Assembly: GCF_015711605.1 (NCBI RefSeq)
Contig: NZ_JABTEZ010000005.1
Location: 796,328-860,327 of the forward strand
Length of the DNA: 64,000 bases
Reading direction: 5' to 3'
DNA from: Planomonospora sp. ID67723
GTDB lineage: Bacteria; Actinomycetota; Actinomycetes; Streptosporangiales; Streptosporangiaceae
The notes below the pieces were generated by a model that worked only from the letters and a program-made list of their open reading frames with translations, had not been told where the DNA came from and did no database searches. The translations under genes and the position numbers were made by a program. The first letter of the stretch is position 1; the number at the start of each line of letters is the position of its first letter. Positions 36,920 through 44,732 of this stretch are shown one piece after another.

Positions 36920-38149
36920 TCAGAAGATCAGGCCGGCGCAGGGCGCCGGGTCCCACGCCATCGCGGCCGACAGCTCCCGTACGGCTCCCGCCCGCGCCTC
37001 GCGCACCACTCCCGCGGCCTGGAGCGCCGCGAGCGGGCGCCCGCCGAGATAGGCGGCGCCCAGCACGCTCACCGGGAGCGTGAGGTCGGGGGCGTCCTCG
37101 ACCGGCGCGCACCGGGCTCCGGAGACGTCGGCCGACAGCCGCCAGCGCCGGGCGTTCCAGGGGCAGACCGGGTCCTCCACCTCGATCACCACGTCCACCG
37201 GCGCCGAGTAGCGGCGCGCGGGCAGGGCGCGCTCGACGTCCACCACCCGGACCCACAGGTCGTCCAGCCAGAGCGCGTTGAGCTGCCTGGCGTCGGCCAG
37301 CAGGTGGATCAGGGGGTCGTCGGCCGGGCGGTTCCAGGCCTTGACCCGCGAGACCAGGTCGCGGTCCAGCAGATGCCGCCAGAGCAGCGCGTAGGCGGCC
37401 GGGTCGAGGCCGAAGACCTCCTTGAGTCGCAGCTCGCCGTCGGGGGCGCCGTTGTCGCCCCAGTCCGGCTTGATCCGGAACAGCGCGTAGCCGCGCGGGC
37501 CGCCGTCGTCCTCGGCCACGACGGCCCGCAGCGGCCCGGCGCCGCCCTGGTCGGTCTCGTGGTCGGAGAGCACCCCGTCCCAGCGTGCGGGGGTGCGGGC
37601 GTAGAGTCCGGGGCGGCTGCCGAGGGCGGCGTCGAAGACCTTCTCGAAGACCTCCCTGGCGTCGGCGGGCCTGACGATCCGCAGGCGCAGCGAAGGATCG
37701 GCCGGGGCGTGCGGGAGGAATGCCCCGCCGGCCGTGGAGATGTCGAAGACCATGCTGTCGGCGGCCCTGCCGTACCCGAACCGTCCGTAGATCGCGGCCT
37801 CGGAGGCGTAGAGCGCGGCGACCGCCTCACCTCGTTCGTGCAGGTCGGCCAGCTGGCGGGTCATCAGGGCGGTCAGCACGCCCCGGCGGCGGTGGGAGGG
37901 GAGCACGCCGACCGCCGTGACGCCGCCGACGGGGATCGGGCCGCCGGGCACCGTCATGGTGAAGCTGCACACCGCGGTGGCGCCCACGAGCAGGTCACCG
38001 TCGTATGCGCCCAGGGAACGCTCGAACTCGGTGTTGTCCTTGAACCGGTCCGCGCGGTGAGGGGGGATGGGCGCACCGAACGCCTCTTCGTCGACTGTGA
38101 TCCAGTCGGACCAGTCGTCCTCGGTCATCGGCCGCAAGGTGAGACTCAT
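36920..38149 (-). CDS. eis: Eis-family GNAT acetyltransferase
   Basis: A 409-aa protein of the enhanced-intracellular-survival family. It has a GNAT domain with acetyl-CoA motif VGVLPSHRRRGVLTALMTRQL (~85-105), then FGYGRAADSMVFDI, a second GNAT-like region, and an SCP2-like C-terminal domain (VDVVIEVEDPVCPWN, LTLPVSVLGAAYLGGRP). It ends at a C-terminal Phe, consistent with use of the terminal carboxylate as a base in Eis. Relatives acetylate lysines and multiple amines of aminoglycosides. ATG 38149 lies 6 nt after TACTGT on the minus strand, so it is probably leaderless. Confidence 0.9.
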   Translation of the reverse strand: MSLTLRPMTEDDWSDWITVDEEAFGAPIPPHRADRFKDNTEFERSLGAYDGDLLVGATAVCSFTMTVPGGPIPVGGVTAVGVLPSHRRRGVLTALMTRQLADLHERGEAVAALYASEAAIYGRFGYGRAADSMVFDISTAGGAFLPHAPADPSLRLRIVRPADAREVFEKVFDAALGSRPGLYARTPARWDGVLSDHETDQGGAGPLRAVVAEDDGGPRGYALFRIKPDWGDNGAPDGELRLKEVFGLDPAAYALLWRHLLDRDLVSRVKAWNRPADDPLIHLLADARQLNALWLDDLWVRVVDVERALPARRYSAPVDVVIEVEDPVCPWNARRWRLSADVSGARCAPVEDAPDLTLPVSVLGAAYLGGRPLAALQAAGVVREARAGAVRELSAAMAWDPAPCAGLIF

Positions 38150-38266
38150 TTTCCTACAGTAGGCGCGGCAAACCGCTCCGGCCATTCAATATCCGTTCCC
38201 GATGATCTAGGCGTTGGTCAAGTGGGCTGCCCAAAGCAGGGGCGTACCGCTACAGTCAGGCCCATC

Positions 38267-39382
38267 ATGAGTTCCCGTCCGGCGCCGTTGATCCCTCCAG
38301 GGCTCCGTGCGTTCCTAGTGCGGGTCCCCTTCCTGGTGCCCACGGTGCGGTTCCTCCGTCGTGGGCCGCTGGCCCGGGACCGCAACCTGCTCATCACGCT
38401 GATCGTGCTGAGTCTGGTGATCGGCGTCCTCGCCGCCAAGGTCTCGGCGGAGTGGTTCTCGCCCGCGCTCATGATCCCGATCATCCTCGTCGGCGGACTC
38501 CAGCTCCGGTTGCGGAGCCTGGCCACGCTGCTGTGCGCGATCGCGGCGGCCCTGGTCTACGTGGGCGTCGCCGGCGAGTTCGGTTCCACCGGCCCGGGAC
38601 TGCTGGCCGCCTTCGGCTTCACCTCCGTGCTGGCCGCGTTGATGGCACGCACCCGGGGCAAGCTCGGGGTGCAGGGGCTGCGCGGCGACGTGATGCTCCT
38701 GGAGTTGCGCGAGCGGCTCAAGAAACAGAGCGAGCTGCCGCCGCTGCCCAAGGACTGGGGCTCCAAGGTGGTGCTCAAGCAGGCCGGCGGCTCCTCTTTC
38801 GGGGGCGACTTCCTGGTCTCCTCACGTGAGGGCGACACGGTGGAGCTCGCCCTGGTCGACGTGTCGGGCAAGGGCGTCGACGCGGGCACCCGAGCGCTGA
38901 TGCTGTCGGGGACCTTCGGAGGCCTGCTGGGCTCGGTGAGCGACTTCCTTCCCGCATGCAACGCCTACCTGCACCGCCAGCGCGAGACCGAGGGCTTCGT
39001 CACCGCCGTCCACGTCCGGCTCAACCTCGTCACGGGGGACTACGTGATCACCTCTGCCGGGCACCCGCCGGTGGTCGCCTTCGAGGCGGGCACCGGCACC
39101 TGGCGGGTCTCCCCGGCCAAGGGCGTGGTCCTGGGAGTCGTCCCCGACCTGCACTGCGAGCCCGATCGGGGCACGCTCCGCAAGGGCGACGCGCTCATGC
39201 TCTACACCGACGGGCTGATCGAGCAGCCCGGGCGCGACATCGACGCCGGCCTCGACCGGTTGCTGGGCGAGGCCGAGCGGCTGCTGCCCTCGGGGTTCGC
39301 AGGAGGGGCACGCAACCTGGTCACCTCCATGTCGGCGGGACACAACGACGACTGCGCGCTCATCCTCATCTGGCGCCCGTAG
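38267..39382 (+). CDS. Membrane PP2C-type (SpoIIE) serine/threonine phosphatase
   Basis: A 371-aa protein with an N-terminal membrane part of about four hydrophobic segments (~38-125; NLLITLIVLSLVIGVLAAKV, ALVYVGVAG) and a C-terminal SpoIIE-type PP2C domain: GGDFLVSS, LALVDVSGKGVDAG, ITSAGHPPVV, LMLYTDGLIEQPGRD and GHNDDCALI. Metal-binding Asp residues are present. Such phosphatases act on anti-sigma-factor antagonists in partner-switching networks. TACAGT lies 10 nt before the ATG. An upstream frame reaching 37304 overlaps the eis gene and is rejected. No anti-sigma partner is adjacent. Confidence 0.92.
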   Translation: MSSRPAPLIPPGLRAFLVRVPFLVPTVRFLRRGPLARDRNLLITLIVLSLVIGVLAAKVSAEWFSPALMIPIILVGGLQLRLRSLATLLCAIAAALVYVGVAGEFGSTGPGLLAAFGFTSVLAALMARTRGKLGVQGLRGDVMLLELRERLKKQSELPPLPKDWGSKVVLKQAGGSSFGGDFLVSSREGDTVELALVDVSGKGVDAGTRALMLSGTFGGLLGSVSDFLPACNAYLHRQRETEGFVTAVHVRLNLVTGDYVITSAGHPPVVAFEAGTGTWRVSPAKGVVLGVVPDLHCEPDRGTLRKGDALMLYTDGLIEQPGRDIDAGLDRLLGEAERLLPSGFAGGARNLVTSMSAGHNDDCALILIWRP

Positions 39383-40115
39383 CGACGGTCACGCACAGCG
39401 TGTGACCGACTCCAGACCGTGACGAATCACATGGGTGCGATCGTGGCTCTGGTCACTGGCGAGTGTGGGGGCCGCCTGAGATTCTCGTAGCAGCTATCCA
39501 GATGAATGCCGAAGACCCAGGCATTCCTGTGGAAACGGGGCGAAAGGGAACTCGATATCGTGGATCAACGCCATGGACCCTGCCATCTGGTGGACCACGG
39601 AGCAGCAAGCTCGGGCGGGCTGCCGAAACGCATCCCCGGCGAGGCGAAGCGGCACATCGACTCGGGTGATGCCCGAGGCGGAGGGTCGCGTTTCCTTCAG
39701 GTGGACGAGCGGGACGGCGGCCTCGATCTGCCGGCCTCTGCGTAGGCGTCCTGTGGCGCAGGTCCTCTTGCAGAGGGCCGTCACGGTAGTCCTGGCAGTA
39801 TGGGTGCCGGTGCATCGCCGACGGTGATGCCTCAGACAGTGCGAGCACCGAAGATTCCGGGCCGCGGGGAACGGCGCGGTTGTTCCGGGGTCCGGAATCT
39901 TCGGTGCTCGCACCGGCCGGTGTGAGCTCTCGGCATACTCTTGCACGTCGGGAAGCCCCGAGCGGTGCGTTCGTCGATATCGAAGCTTTCGGGCACTGTG
40001 TGCACTCATGGCGCCGGTCGTGGCCAGGTGTCACGCCAGGCCAGGTATCACGTCAGAGCGGCCGCCGTCCAGCTCGCGACGGGGTCACAATCGGCACGGC
40101 GAGTCACCGCCGGTC
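39383..40115. other. 733-bp interval without a recognisable gene
   Basis: Frames on both strands run 60-190 codons but lack ribosome sites, recognisable motifs and the third-position G/C bias of the window. GC content looks lower than in flanking genes. The outstanding feature is the perfect hairpin at 39839-39913. It may be a decayed gene or mobile remnant, or a regulatory/structural region; I cannot identify a parent family. Confidence 0.5.
39839..39913. repeat. Perfect inverted repeat with 22-bp arms
   Basis: The left arm (39839-39860) and right arm (39892-39913) are exact reverse complements over 22 bp; the core is GAGCACCGAAGATTCCGG. They are separated by 31 nt in which GGAAC and GTTCC can pair further. 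The right arm overlaps a second palindrome, CACCGGCCGGTG (39911-39922). No U-tract follows. The arms are too close together to be transposon ends around a gene; a structured RNA, a protein-binding site or a miniature mobile element is possible. Confidence 0.75.
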
Positions 40116-40721
40116 TCAGAGCCAGCCCGCGTCAGAGGCGATGCGTACGGCGTCGAGCCGGTTGCGGGCCCCGGTCTTGCACATGATCCGTGACAGGTGG
40201 TTCCGGACCGTGCCCACGGAGAGGAAGAGCTGCTCGGCGATCTCCCCCGACCTCGCCCCCTGTGCGGCCTGCCGGAGCACGTCGAGTTCCCTGCGGGTCA
40301 GTGGGTTCTCCACAGACTCCAGAGCGGCAACGGCGAGGTCGGAGTCGATCGCCCGATGGCCGGCCGCCATCCGGCGGACGCCGTCGGCGATCTCCTTCGG
40401 CCCCGTCTCCAGGCTCATGAACCCGAGCGCGTGCACGGCGAAGGCCCGGCGGACCTGGCCGGGGGTCGGCCGGCGCGACAGGATGAGGACCCGGCAGCCC
40501 GGAGCCCTCTCGTGCAGCCTGAGGGCCGTGGAGAACCCGTCGGCACCGGGAAGGTCCAGACCGATGATGGCCGCGTCCGGCTCGTGCCGCAGGACGGCGG
40601 AGACGACATCCTCGCCGTCGTCGAGGTCGGCCACCACCTTCAGGTCGGCCTCGCCGTCCAGTGACGTCACCAGGCCGAGGCGGACCAGGGGCAGGTGTTC
40701 GGCAATCAGGATTCCAATCAA
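40116..40721 (-). CDS. LuxR/NarL-type response regulator with atypical receiver domain
   Basis: A 201-aa protein. Residues ~1-120 are a receiver-like domain with the candidate phospho-Asp in IIGLDLPGADG (~56). However, the acidic pair normally DD reads E-H (LIAEHLPLVR), and the conserved Lys (GYLLKD) is missing (GFMSLE). Residues ~135-200 are an intact LuxR helix-turn-helix (LTRRELDVLRQAAQGARSGE, VGTVRNHLSRIMCKTGARNR). A TTG start at 40721 is inferred from GGAGG 7 nt upstream; an ATG-like start further up would add ~34 poor residues. No sensor kinase is adjacent, so this is an orphan. Confidence 0.85.
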   Translation of the reverse strand: MIGILIAEHLPLVRLGLVTSLDGEADLKVVADLDDGEDVVSAVLRHEPDAAIIGLDLPGADGFSTALRLHERAPGCRVLILSRRPTPGQVRRAFAVHALGFMSLETGPKEIADGVRRMAAGHRAIDSDLAVAALESVENPLTRRELDVLRQAAQGARSGEIAEQLFLSVGTVRNHLSRIMCKTGARNRLDAVRIASDAGWL

Positions 40722-40856
40722 AACGCTCCCTCCGCCCTGATGCGGCACAAAGTGACCGCACGATCGCTGACCGTCAACAAAGTGTCCCCATTCGGCAAAG
40801 CCGATGCAAGCCGCTCCGCCGAGCATTCCCTCGGCTGCATCACCGGTGACCGTCGC

Positions 40857-40914
40857 GGGTCATCGTGTGGGGCGCTGCACGGGTCATCGTGCGGGTCATC
40901 GTGTGGGGCGCTGC
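40857..40914. repeat. Direct repeat, 36-bp period
   Basis: The 22-bp unit beginning GGGTCATCGTGTGGGG occurs at 40857-40878 and again, identically, at 40893-40914. A shorter copy of its first 11 bases sits between them at 40881-40891. The array lies in the 356-bp region between the divergent regulator (40721) and site-2 protease (41078) genes, where no gene is found. Confidence 0.75.
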
Positions 40915-40966
40915 GCCGGTCAAGGACGTCCTGCCGCACCGCCGGTCAGGGACGTCCTGCCGCACC
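40915..40966. repeat. Tandem duplication of a 26-bp unit
   Basis: Two abutting copies (40915-40940 and 40941-40966) differ at one base: GCCGGTCAAGGACGTCCTGC versus GCCGGTCAGGGACGTCCTGC at their 5' ends. Each unit contains the palindrome GGACGTCC. They directly follow the 36-bp-period repeat and lie about 110-160 bp upstream of the site-2 protease start. Confidence 0.75.
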
Positions 40967-41077
40967 GCGGGAGGCGTGCCGCGTAGCAGGCCTGCGGCCG
41001 GAGACAGGCCGGGAGGTCAAGGCGTCGGCTAGTCTCTTATGGGGAATTGTCGATGAATCCATGACCGGGGGGAACCT

Positions 41078-42382
41078 GTGGACTGGTCTTTCGTGATCGG
41101 GGTCGTCATCTTCCTCGTGGGGCTGATGGTCTCGATCGCGTTTCACGAGATCGGCCACCTGGTGCCGGCGAAGCGGTTCGGAGTCAGGGTCACCCAGTAC
41201 ATGGTCGGATTCGGCCCGACGATGTGGTCGCGGCGCAAGGGCGAGACCGAATACGGCGTGAAGTGGATCCCGTTCGGCGGCTACATCCGGATGATCGGCA
41301 TGCTCCCGCCCCGGCCCACCGATGCTCCCGGCACGGTGCGCTCGGTCTCCACCGGGCCGTGGCAGGGTCTGATCGAGAGCGCCAGGGAGGTCGCGCTCGA
41401 AGAGGTCCGTCCCGGAGACGAGGACCGGGTCTTCTACCGCAAGCCCTGGTGGCAGAAGGTCATCGTCATGAGCGGCGGCCCCGCGATGAACTTCGTGCTG
41501 GCTTTCGTCCTGTTCGCGATCGTGCTCATGGGCTTCGGCATCCCGGTGTTCACGCCGAAGATCTCGGCGGTCCCCGCGTGCGTGAAGACCGCCGCCGAAT
41601 ACGCCAAGAACCCCACATGCACCTCCGCCGACAAGGCCAGCCCCGCAGCCGCGGCGGGACTCCGCCCCGGTGACGTCATCGTCTCGGTGGACGGCCGGTC
41701 CACCTCCGGCTGGGAGGCGGCGACGCGGGCCATCCGCGGCAGCGGCGCCGGACCGGTCGAGATCGGGATCGAGCGCGCCGGGCAGCGGCTGTCGGTCACC
41801 GCCACCCTCATCGACCAGGAGCGCGAGTCGCTCGACGAGCCCGGCAAGATGGAGCGGGTCGGCTACCTCGGCGTCAGCCCCACGCAGGTGATCGAGCAGC
41901 AGAGCCTCGGTGCCGTGGTCACGCACATGGGAGACCTCACCTCCAGGACCGCCGCCGCGCTGCTCCGGTTCCCGGAGAAGATGGTCGGCGTCTGGAACGC
42001 CGCCTTCTCCGGCGAGGAGCGCGACAAGGACGGCCCCATCGGGGTCATCGGCGTCAGCCGGATCGGCGGCGAGATCGCGGCCTCCGACGCCCCGCTGGAG
42101 AACAAGATCAGCATCTTCGTCAGCCTGCTGGCCAGCTTCAACCTGGCCATCGGCATGTTCAACCTGATCCCGTTGCTCCCGCTGGACGGCGGCCACATCG
42201 CGGGCGGGCTGTGGGAGGGTGTCAAACGCGGCTTCGCCCGCGTCACCCGCAGGCCCGAGCCGGCCCACGTGGACATCGCCAAGGTCCTCCCGCTGACCTA
42301 CGCCCTGGCCTTCACGATGATCATCATGGCCGGCCTGCTGATGTACGCCGACCTGGTGAACCCGGTCCGTCTGTCCGGTTGA
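41078..42382 (+). CDS. Site-2 intramembrane zinc metalloprotease (RseP/Rip1 type, M50)
   Basis: A 434-aa membrane protease. The first membrane segment carries the zinc site HEIGH (~23-27), a PDZ domain lies at ~175-260 (SPAAAAGLRPGDVIVSVDGR), and the last metal ligand is in NLIPLLPLDGGH (~371). A further helix closes the protein. Relatives cleave anti-sigma factors or signal-peptide remnants within the membrane. The GTG start has GGGGGGAA 3 nt upstream. In many actinobacteria this gene sits between dxr and ispG; neither is here, so this is either a rearranged locus or a second paralogue. The upstream region carries tandem repeats. Confidence 0.93.
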   Translation: MDWSFVIGVVIFLVGLMVSIAFHEIGHLVPAKRFGVRVTQYMVGFGPTMWSRRKGETEYGVKWIPFGGYIRMIGMLPPRPTDAPGTVRSVSTGPWQGLIESAREVALEEVRPGDEDRVFYRKPWWQKVIVMSGGPAMNFVLAFVLFAIVLMGFGIPVFTPKISAVPACVKTAAEYAKNPTCTSADKASPAAAAGLRPGDVIVSVDGRSTSGWEAATRAIRGSGAGPVEIGIERAGQRLSVTATLIDQERESLDEPGKMERVGYLGVSPTQVIEQQSLGAVVTHMGDLTSRTAAALLRFPEKMVGVWNAAFSGEERDKDGPIGVIGVSRIGGEIAASDAPLENKISIFVSLLASFNLAIGMFNLIPLLPLDGGHIAGGLWEGVKRGFARVTRRPEPAHVDIAKVLPLTYALAFTMIIMAGLLMYADLVNPVRLSG

Positions 42383-42420
42383 TCCGGCGCGCACGCCGTA
42401 CCCGCCGATAGGGTTGGCCC

Positions 42421-42984
42421 GTGGACGAGGGGACGCCCGGAGCGGCGATCGACGTGGCGCTGTTCCGGCTGCGCCGGATCTGGTCGCGTCCGCTGCGCGC
42501 GCGCAGGGCCGAGCGGTCGCCGCGCTCGGTCCAGCTGTCGAACGTGATGGTCGTGCACGCCGTGCACAAGCTGAGCCTGGACGTTCCCGAGGTGACCGTG
42601 GGAGCCGTCGCCGAGCAGCTCGACGTCGATCCTTCGACCGCGAGCAGGCTGGTCAACGACGCGATCGCCGCCGGGCTCGTCGGGCGGGAGGCCTCCGAGG
42701 TCGACGCCAGGCGGGCGCGGCTGGTGCTGAGCGGGCCGGGCCGCCGGGTGCTGGACGCCGTGGTCTGCTACCGGCGCTCCTACCTCGACGGGCTGATGGC
42801 CGACTGGGACCGGGCGGACCGCGAGGTCTTCGCCCGCCTGCTCACCCGCTTCGCCGAGGCGGCCACGGCCCGTCCGGTGGACCCCGCCGTCCTCGACCGG
42901 CTGATCGACGAGGCGCTGGAGAGCGCGGCGACGGACCGGGACGGGGAGCCGCCGGAGGCCGCCGGGTTCGCGGAGACCGGGTAG
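42421..42984 (+). CDS. MarR family transcriptional regulator
   Basis: A 187-aa winged-helix regulator. The core is VTVGAVAEQLDVDPSTASRLVNDAIAAGLV (recognition helix, split over ~60-90), followed by the wing with the conserved D-x-R (SEVDARRARLVLSGPGRRV) and C-terminal dimerisation helices. The GTG start lies 6 nt after TAGGGT (42409-42414), supporting a leaderless mRNA. It is 38 bp downstream of the site-2 protease gene but probably has its own promoter. The target is unknown; a bidirectional terminator follows. Confidence 0.9.
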   Translation: MDEGTPGAAIDVALFRLRRIWSRPLRARRAERSPRSVQLSNVMVVHAVHKLSLDVPEVTVGAVAEQLDVDPSTASRLVNDAIAAGLVGREASEVDARRARLVLSGPGRRVLDAVVCYRRSYLDGLMADWDRADREVFARLLTRFAEAATARPVDPAVLDRLIDEALESAATDRDGEPPEAAGFAETG

Positions 42985-43011
42985 GCCGTCCGCGGGACGG
43001 GCGGGAACACC

Positions 43012-43047
43012 CCGGACCTCCCTCGAATCGAGGGGCGGCCGGTCCGG
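43012..43047. terminator. Bidirectional terminator between MarR and DUF664 genes
   Basis: Outer arms CCGGACC (43012-43018) and GGTCCGG (43041-43047) enclose a second hairpin, CCCTCGA-A-TCGAGGG (43020-43034). It lies between convergent genes. Confidence 0.75.
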
Positions 43048-43054
43048 ACGGGTC

Positions 43055-43561
43055 CTACTCGCCGGTGGCGCCGTCGACCAGCTGGCGGATGATGTCGGCG
43101 TGGCCGTTGTGCCGCGCGTACTCCTCGATCATGTGAACGAGGATCCAGCGGAGCGAGACGTCCTCGCCCCGGCGCCGGGACTTGCCGACCGTGTCCAGCG
43201 GCAGGCCGGCGGAGACCTTCCGGGCGTGCTCGATCTCGGCCCGCCAGGTGGCGAAGGCCTCTTCGGCCGAGGCGGTGTCGACGTTGTCGAACTCGCCGTC
43301 GGGATCCTGCTCGGTCCAGTAGATGCCGGAGGTGCCCTCGCCGCTGAGGACGTTGCGGAACCAGTTGCGCTCCACGTCGGCCATGTGGCGGACCAGGCCC
43401 AGCAGGGAGAGCGTGGACGGCGCGGCCGAGCGCAGGCGCAACTGCTCCTCGGAAAGGCCCGCGCACTTGACGGCGAGGGTCTCCCGGTGCCAGTCGAGCC
43501 AGGAGTTCAGCATGGACGCTTCGTCGGCGATGAAGGGAGGGTCGATGCGGTTGTCGGTCAT
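43055..43561 (-). CDS. DinB-fold protein (DUF664)
   Basis: A 168-aa protein of the DinB/DUF664 four-helix metal-binding fold. Metal-type histidines are visible in LLGLVRHMADVERNWF (His in helix 2) and in WILVHMIEEYARHNGHADIIRQL (the His/Glu-rich last helix). Family members are metal-dependent, probably bacillithiol/mycothiol-linked transferases, but most are uncharacterised. ATG 43561 is divergent from the YjbR gene across 48 bp. Two similar folds occur elsewhere in the window (16617 and 49591). Confidence 0.88.
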   Translation of the reverse strand: MTDNRIDPPFIADEASMLNSWLDWHRETLAVKCAGLSEEQLRLRSAAPSTLSLLGLVRHMADVERNWFRNVLSGEGTSGIYWTEQDPDGEFDNVDTASAEEAFATWRAEIEHARKVSAGLPLDTVGKSRRRGEDVSLRWILVHMIEEYARHNGHADIIRQLVDGATGE

Positions 43562-43609
43562 GGAAGCTCATCCTGTCCCGACGCCCGGCCGCTGTCATAT
43601 CGTTTTCCC

Positions 43610-43969
43610 ATGCAGGAAGACCCGTTGGGAAGGCTGCGAGGGCTCTGCCTGGCGCTTCCCGAGACCACGGAACGCCTCAGCCACGGAGAGCCGACCTGGT
43701 TCGTCCGCGACCGGAAGACCTTCGTGATGTTCGCCGACCATCACCATGACGACCGGCTCGCCTTCTGGTGCGCGGCTCCGCCCGGTACGCAGGAGGCGCT
43801 GACCGCCCAGGACCCCGGCCGTTACTTCCGCCCGCCGTATGTCGGCCACCGTGGCTGGCTCGGCGTCTACCTTGACGTCCCGGTGGACTGGACCGAGATC
43901 GCCGAGATCGTCACCGAGGCCTATCGCGTGATCGCGCCCAAGACCCTGGTCGCCCGGCTGGAGGCGTAG
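43610..43969 (+). CDS. MmcQ/YjbR family protein
   Basis: A 119-aa protein of the MmcQ/YjbR double-wing fold: LRGLCLALPETTERLSHGEP at the N-terminus, then TWFVRDRKTFVMFADHH, then YFRPPYVGHRGWLGVYLD, ending with the helix EIVTEAYRVIAPKTLVARL. The fold is often annotated as DNA-binding, but activity is unproven. TATCGT (43598-43603) lies 6 nt before the ATG, so it is probably leaderless. It is divergent from the DUF664 gene. Confidence 0.87.
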   Translation: MQEDPLGRLRGLCLALPETTERLSHGEPTWFVRDRKTFVMFADHHHDDRLAFWCAAPPGTQEALTAQDPGRYFRPPYVGHRGWLGVYLDVPVDWTEIAEIVTEAYRVIAPKTLVARLEA

Positions 43970-44065
43970 GCCCGGCCTGGAGGACCGGCCTGGGGGACCG
44001 GTCTCCGCCCGGCGCGTGCCCGGTCCCGGCGGGAACTCCGCGTGGCCGGCCGGTGTATCCGTGGC

Positions 44066-44728
44066 ATGAGAAGAATCCTGCTGATCCTGGCGATCGCGGT
44101 CTCCCTGCTGGCCCTGGCGGCGCCGGCGCGGGCGGGCGGCTGGGCGGTCACCTTCATGGATCCCGCCCCGGCGGCGATGCGTCCCGACACGACCTACACG
44201 CTCGGCTTCTGGATGCTCCAGCACGGCACACACCCCTATGAGGGCGATGACCTCGGCGAGGTCGCCCTGGAGTTCGGCGACGGCGAGAAGACGGTGCGCT
44301 TCCCCGGCGTGGAGTTGAAGGAAGCGGCCCACTACGCGGCGGCGATCTCCCTGCCGGCCGGCACCTGGAAGGTGAAGGCGATCCAGGGCTGGTTCGCGCC
44401 CTACGAGGTCGGCACCCTCACGGTGCCGGGAGACCTGCAGATCGCTCCGCTCCCGCCCGAGCTCAAGAAGGCGATCGAGAGCATGACGGATCGTCCCAAC
44501 CACTGGGGCGAGATCCGCCCGCCGGGCTTCCCCTCCGGCACGCTCCCGGTCACCCCTTCCTCCGCCCCCACGGCGACGGCGACCCCGGCCGCCGGGGCCC
44601 TGGGCGAGACGACCACGGTCGCGGTCGTGGAGCCGGAGTCCTGGTGGCGCCCGCCGTACACGGCCGCCGTCGTGGTCCTGGGAGCCGTCGTCCTGGGAAC
44701 TCTGGCCTACCGGGTACGGCGCCGCTGA
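44066..44728 (+). CDS. Secreted, C-terminally membrane-anchored protein of unknown function
   Basis: A 220-aa protein with a signal peptide (RRILLILAIAVSLLALAAPARA, ~2-23), a beta-rich extracellular part (~24-150; GWAVTFMDPAPAAMRPDTTYTL, VALEFGDGEKTVRFPGVEL), a Pro/Thr/Ala-rich linker (~155-185) and one C-terminal membrane helix, AAVVVLGAVVLGTLAYRVRRR, with a basic tail. The extracellular part has an Ig-like or CopC/YtnP-like feel, but I cannot assign a family. ATG 44066 is the start that places the signal peptide at the N-terminus. It is convergent with the CHAP gene 4 bp away. Confidence 0.78.
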   Translation: MRRILLILAIAVSLLALAAPARAGGWAVTFMDPAPAAMRPDTTYTLGFWMLQHGTHPYEGDDLGEVALEFGDGEKTVRFPGVELKEAAHYAAAISLPAGTWKVKAIQGWFAPYEVGTLTVPGDLQIAPLPPELKKAIESMTDRPNHWGEIRPPGFPSGTLPVTPSSAPTATATPAAGALGETTTVAVVEPESWWRPPYTAAVVVLGAVVLGTLAYRVRRR

Positions 44729-44732
44729 CCGC

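Noticed and set aside
39839..39913. Hairpin arms considered as terminal inverted repeats of an insertion sequence
   Set aside because: The arms are only 31 nt apart with no ORF between them and no visible target-site duplication.
39453..40034. 193-codon minus-strand frame in the 39.4-40.1 kb gap, considered as a transposase or pseudogene
   Set aside because: No transposase or other family motif could be recognised in any frame and the frame has no start context; kept only as an unexplained gap.
40857..40966. Repeats considered as a CRISPR array
   Set aside because: Only two copies of each unit, no regular spacers of 30-40 bp between identical repeats and no cas genes in the window.
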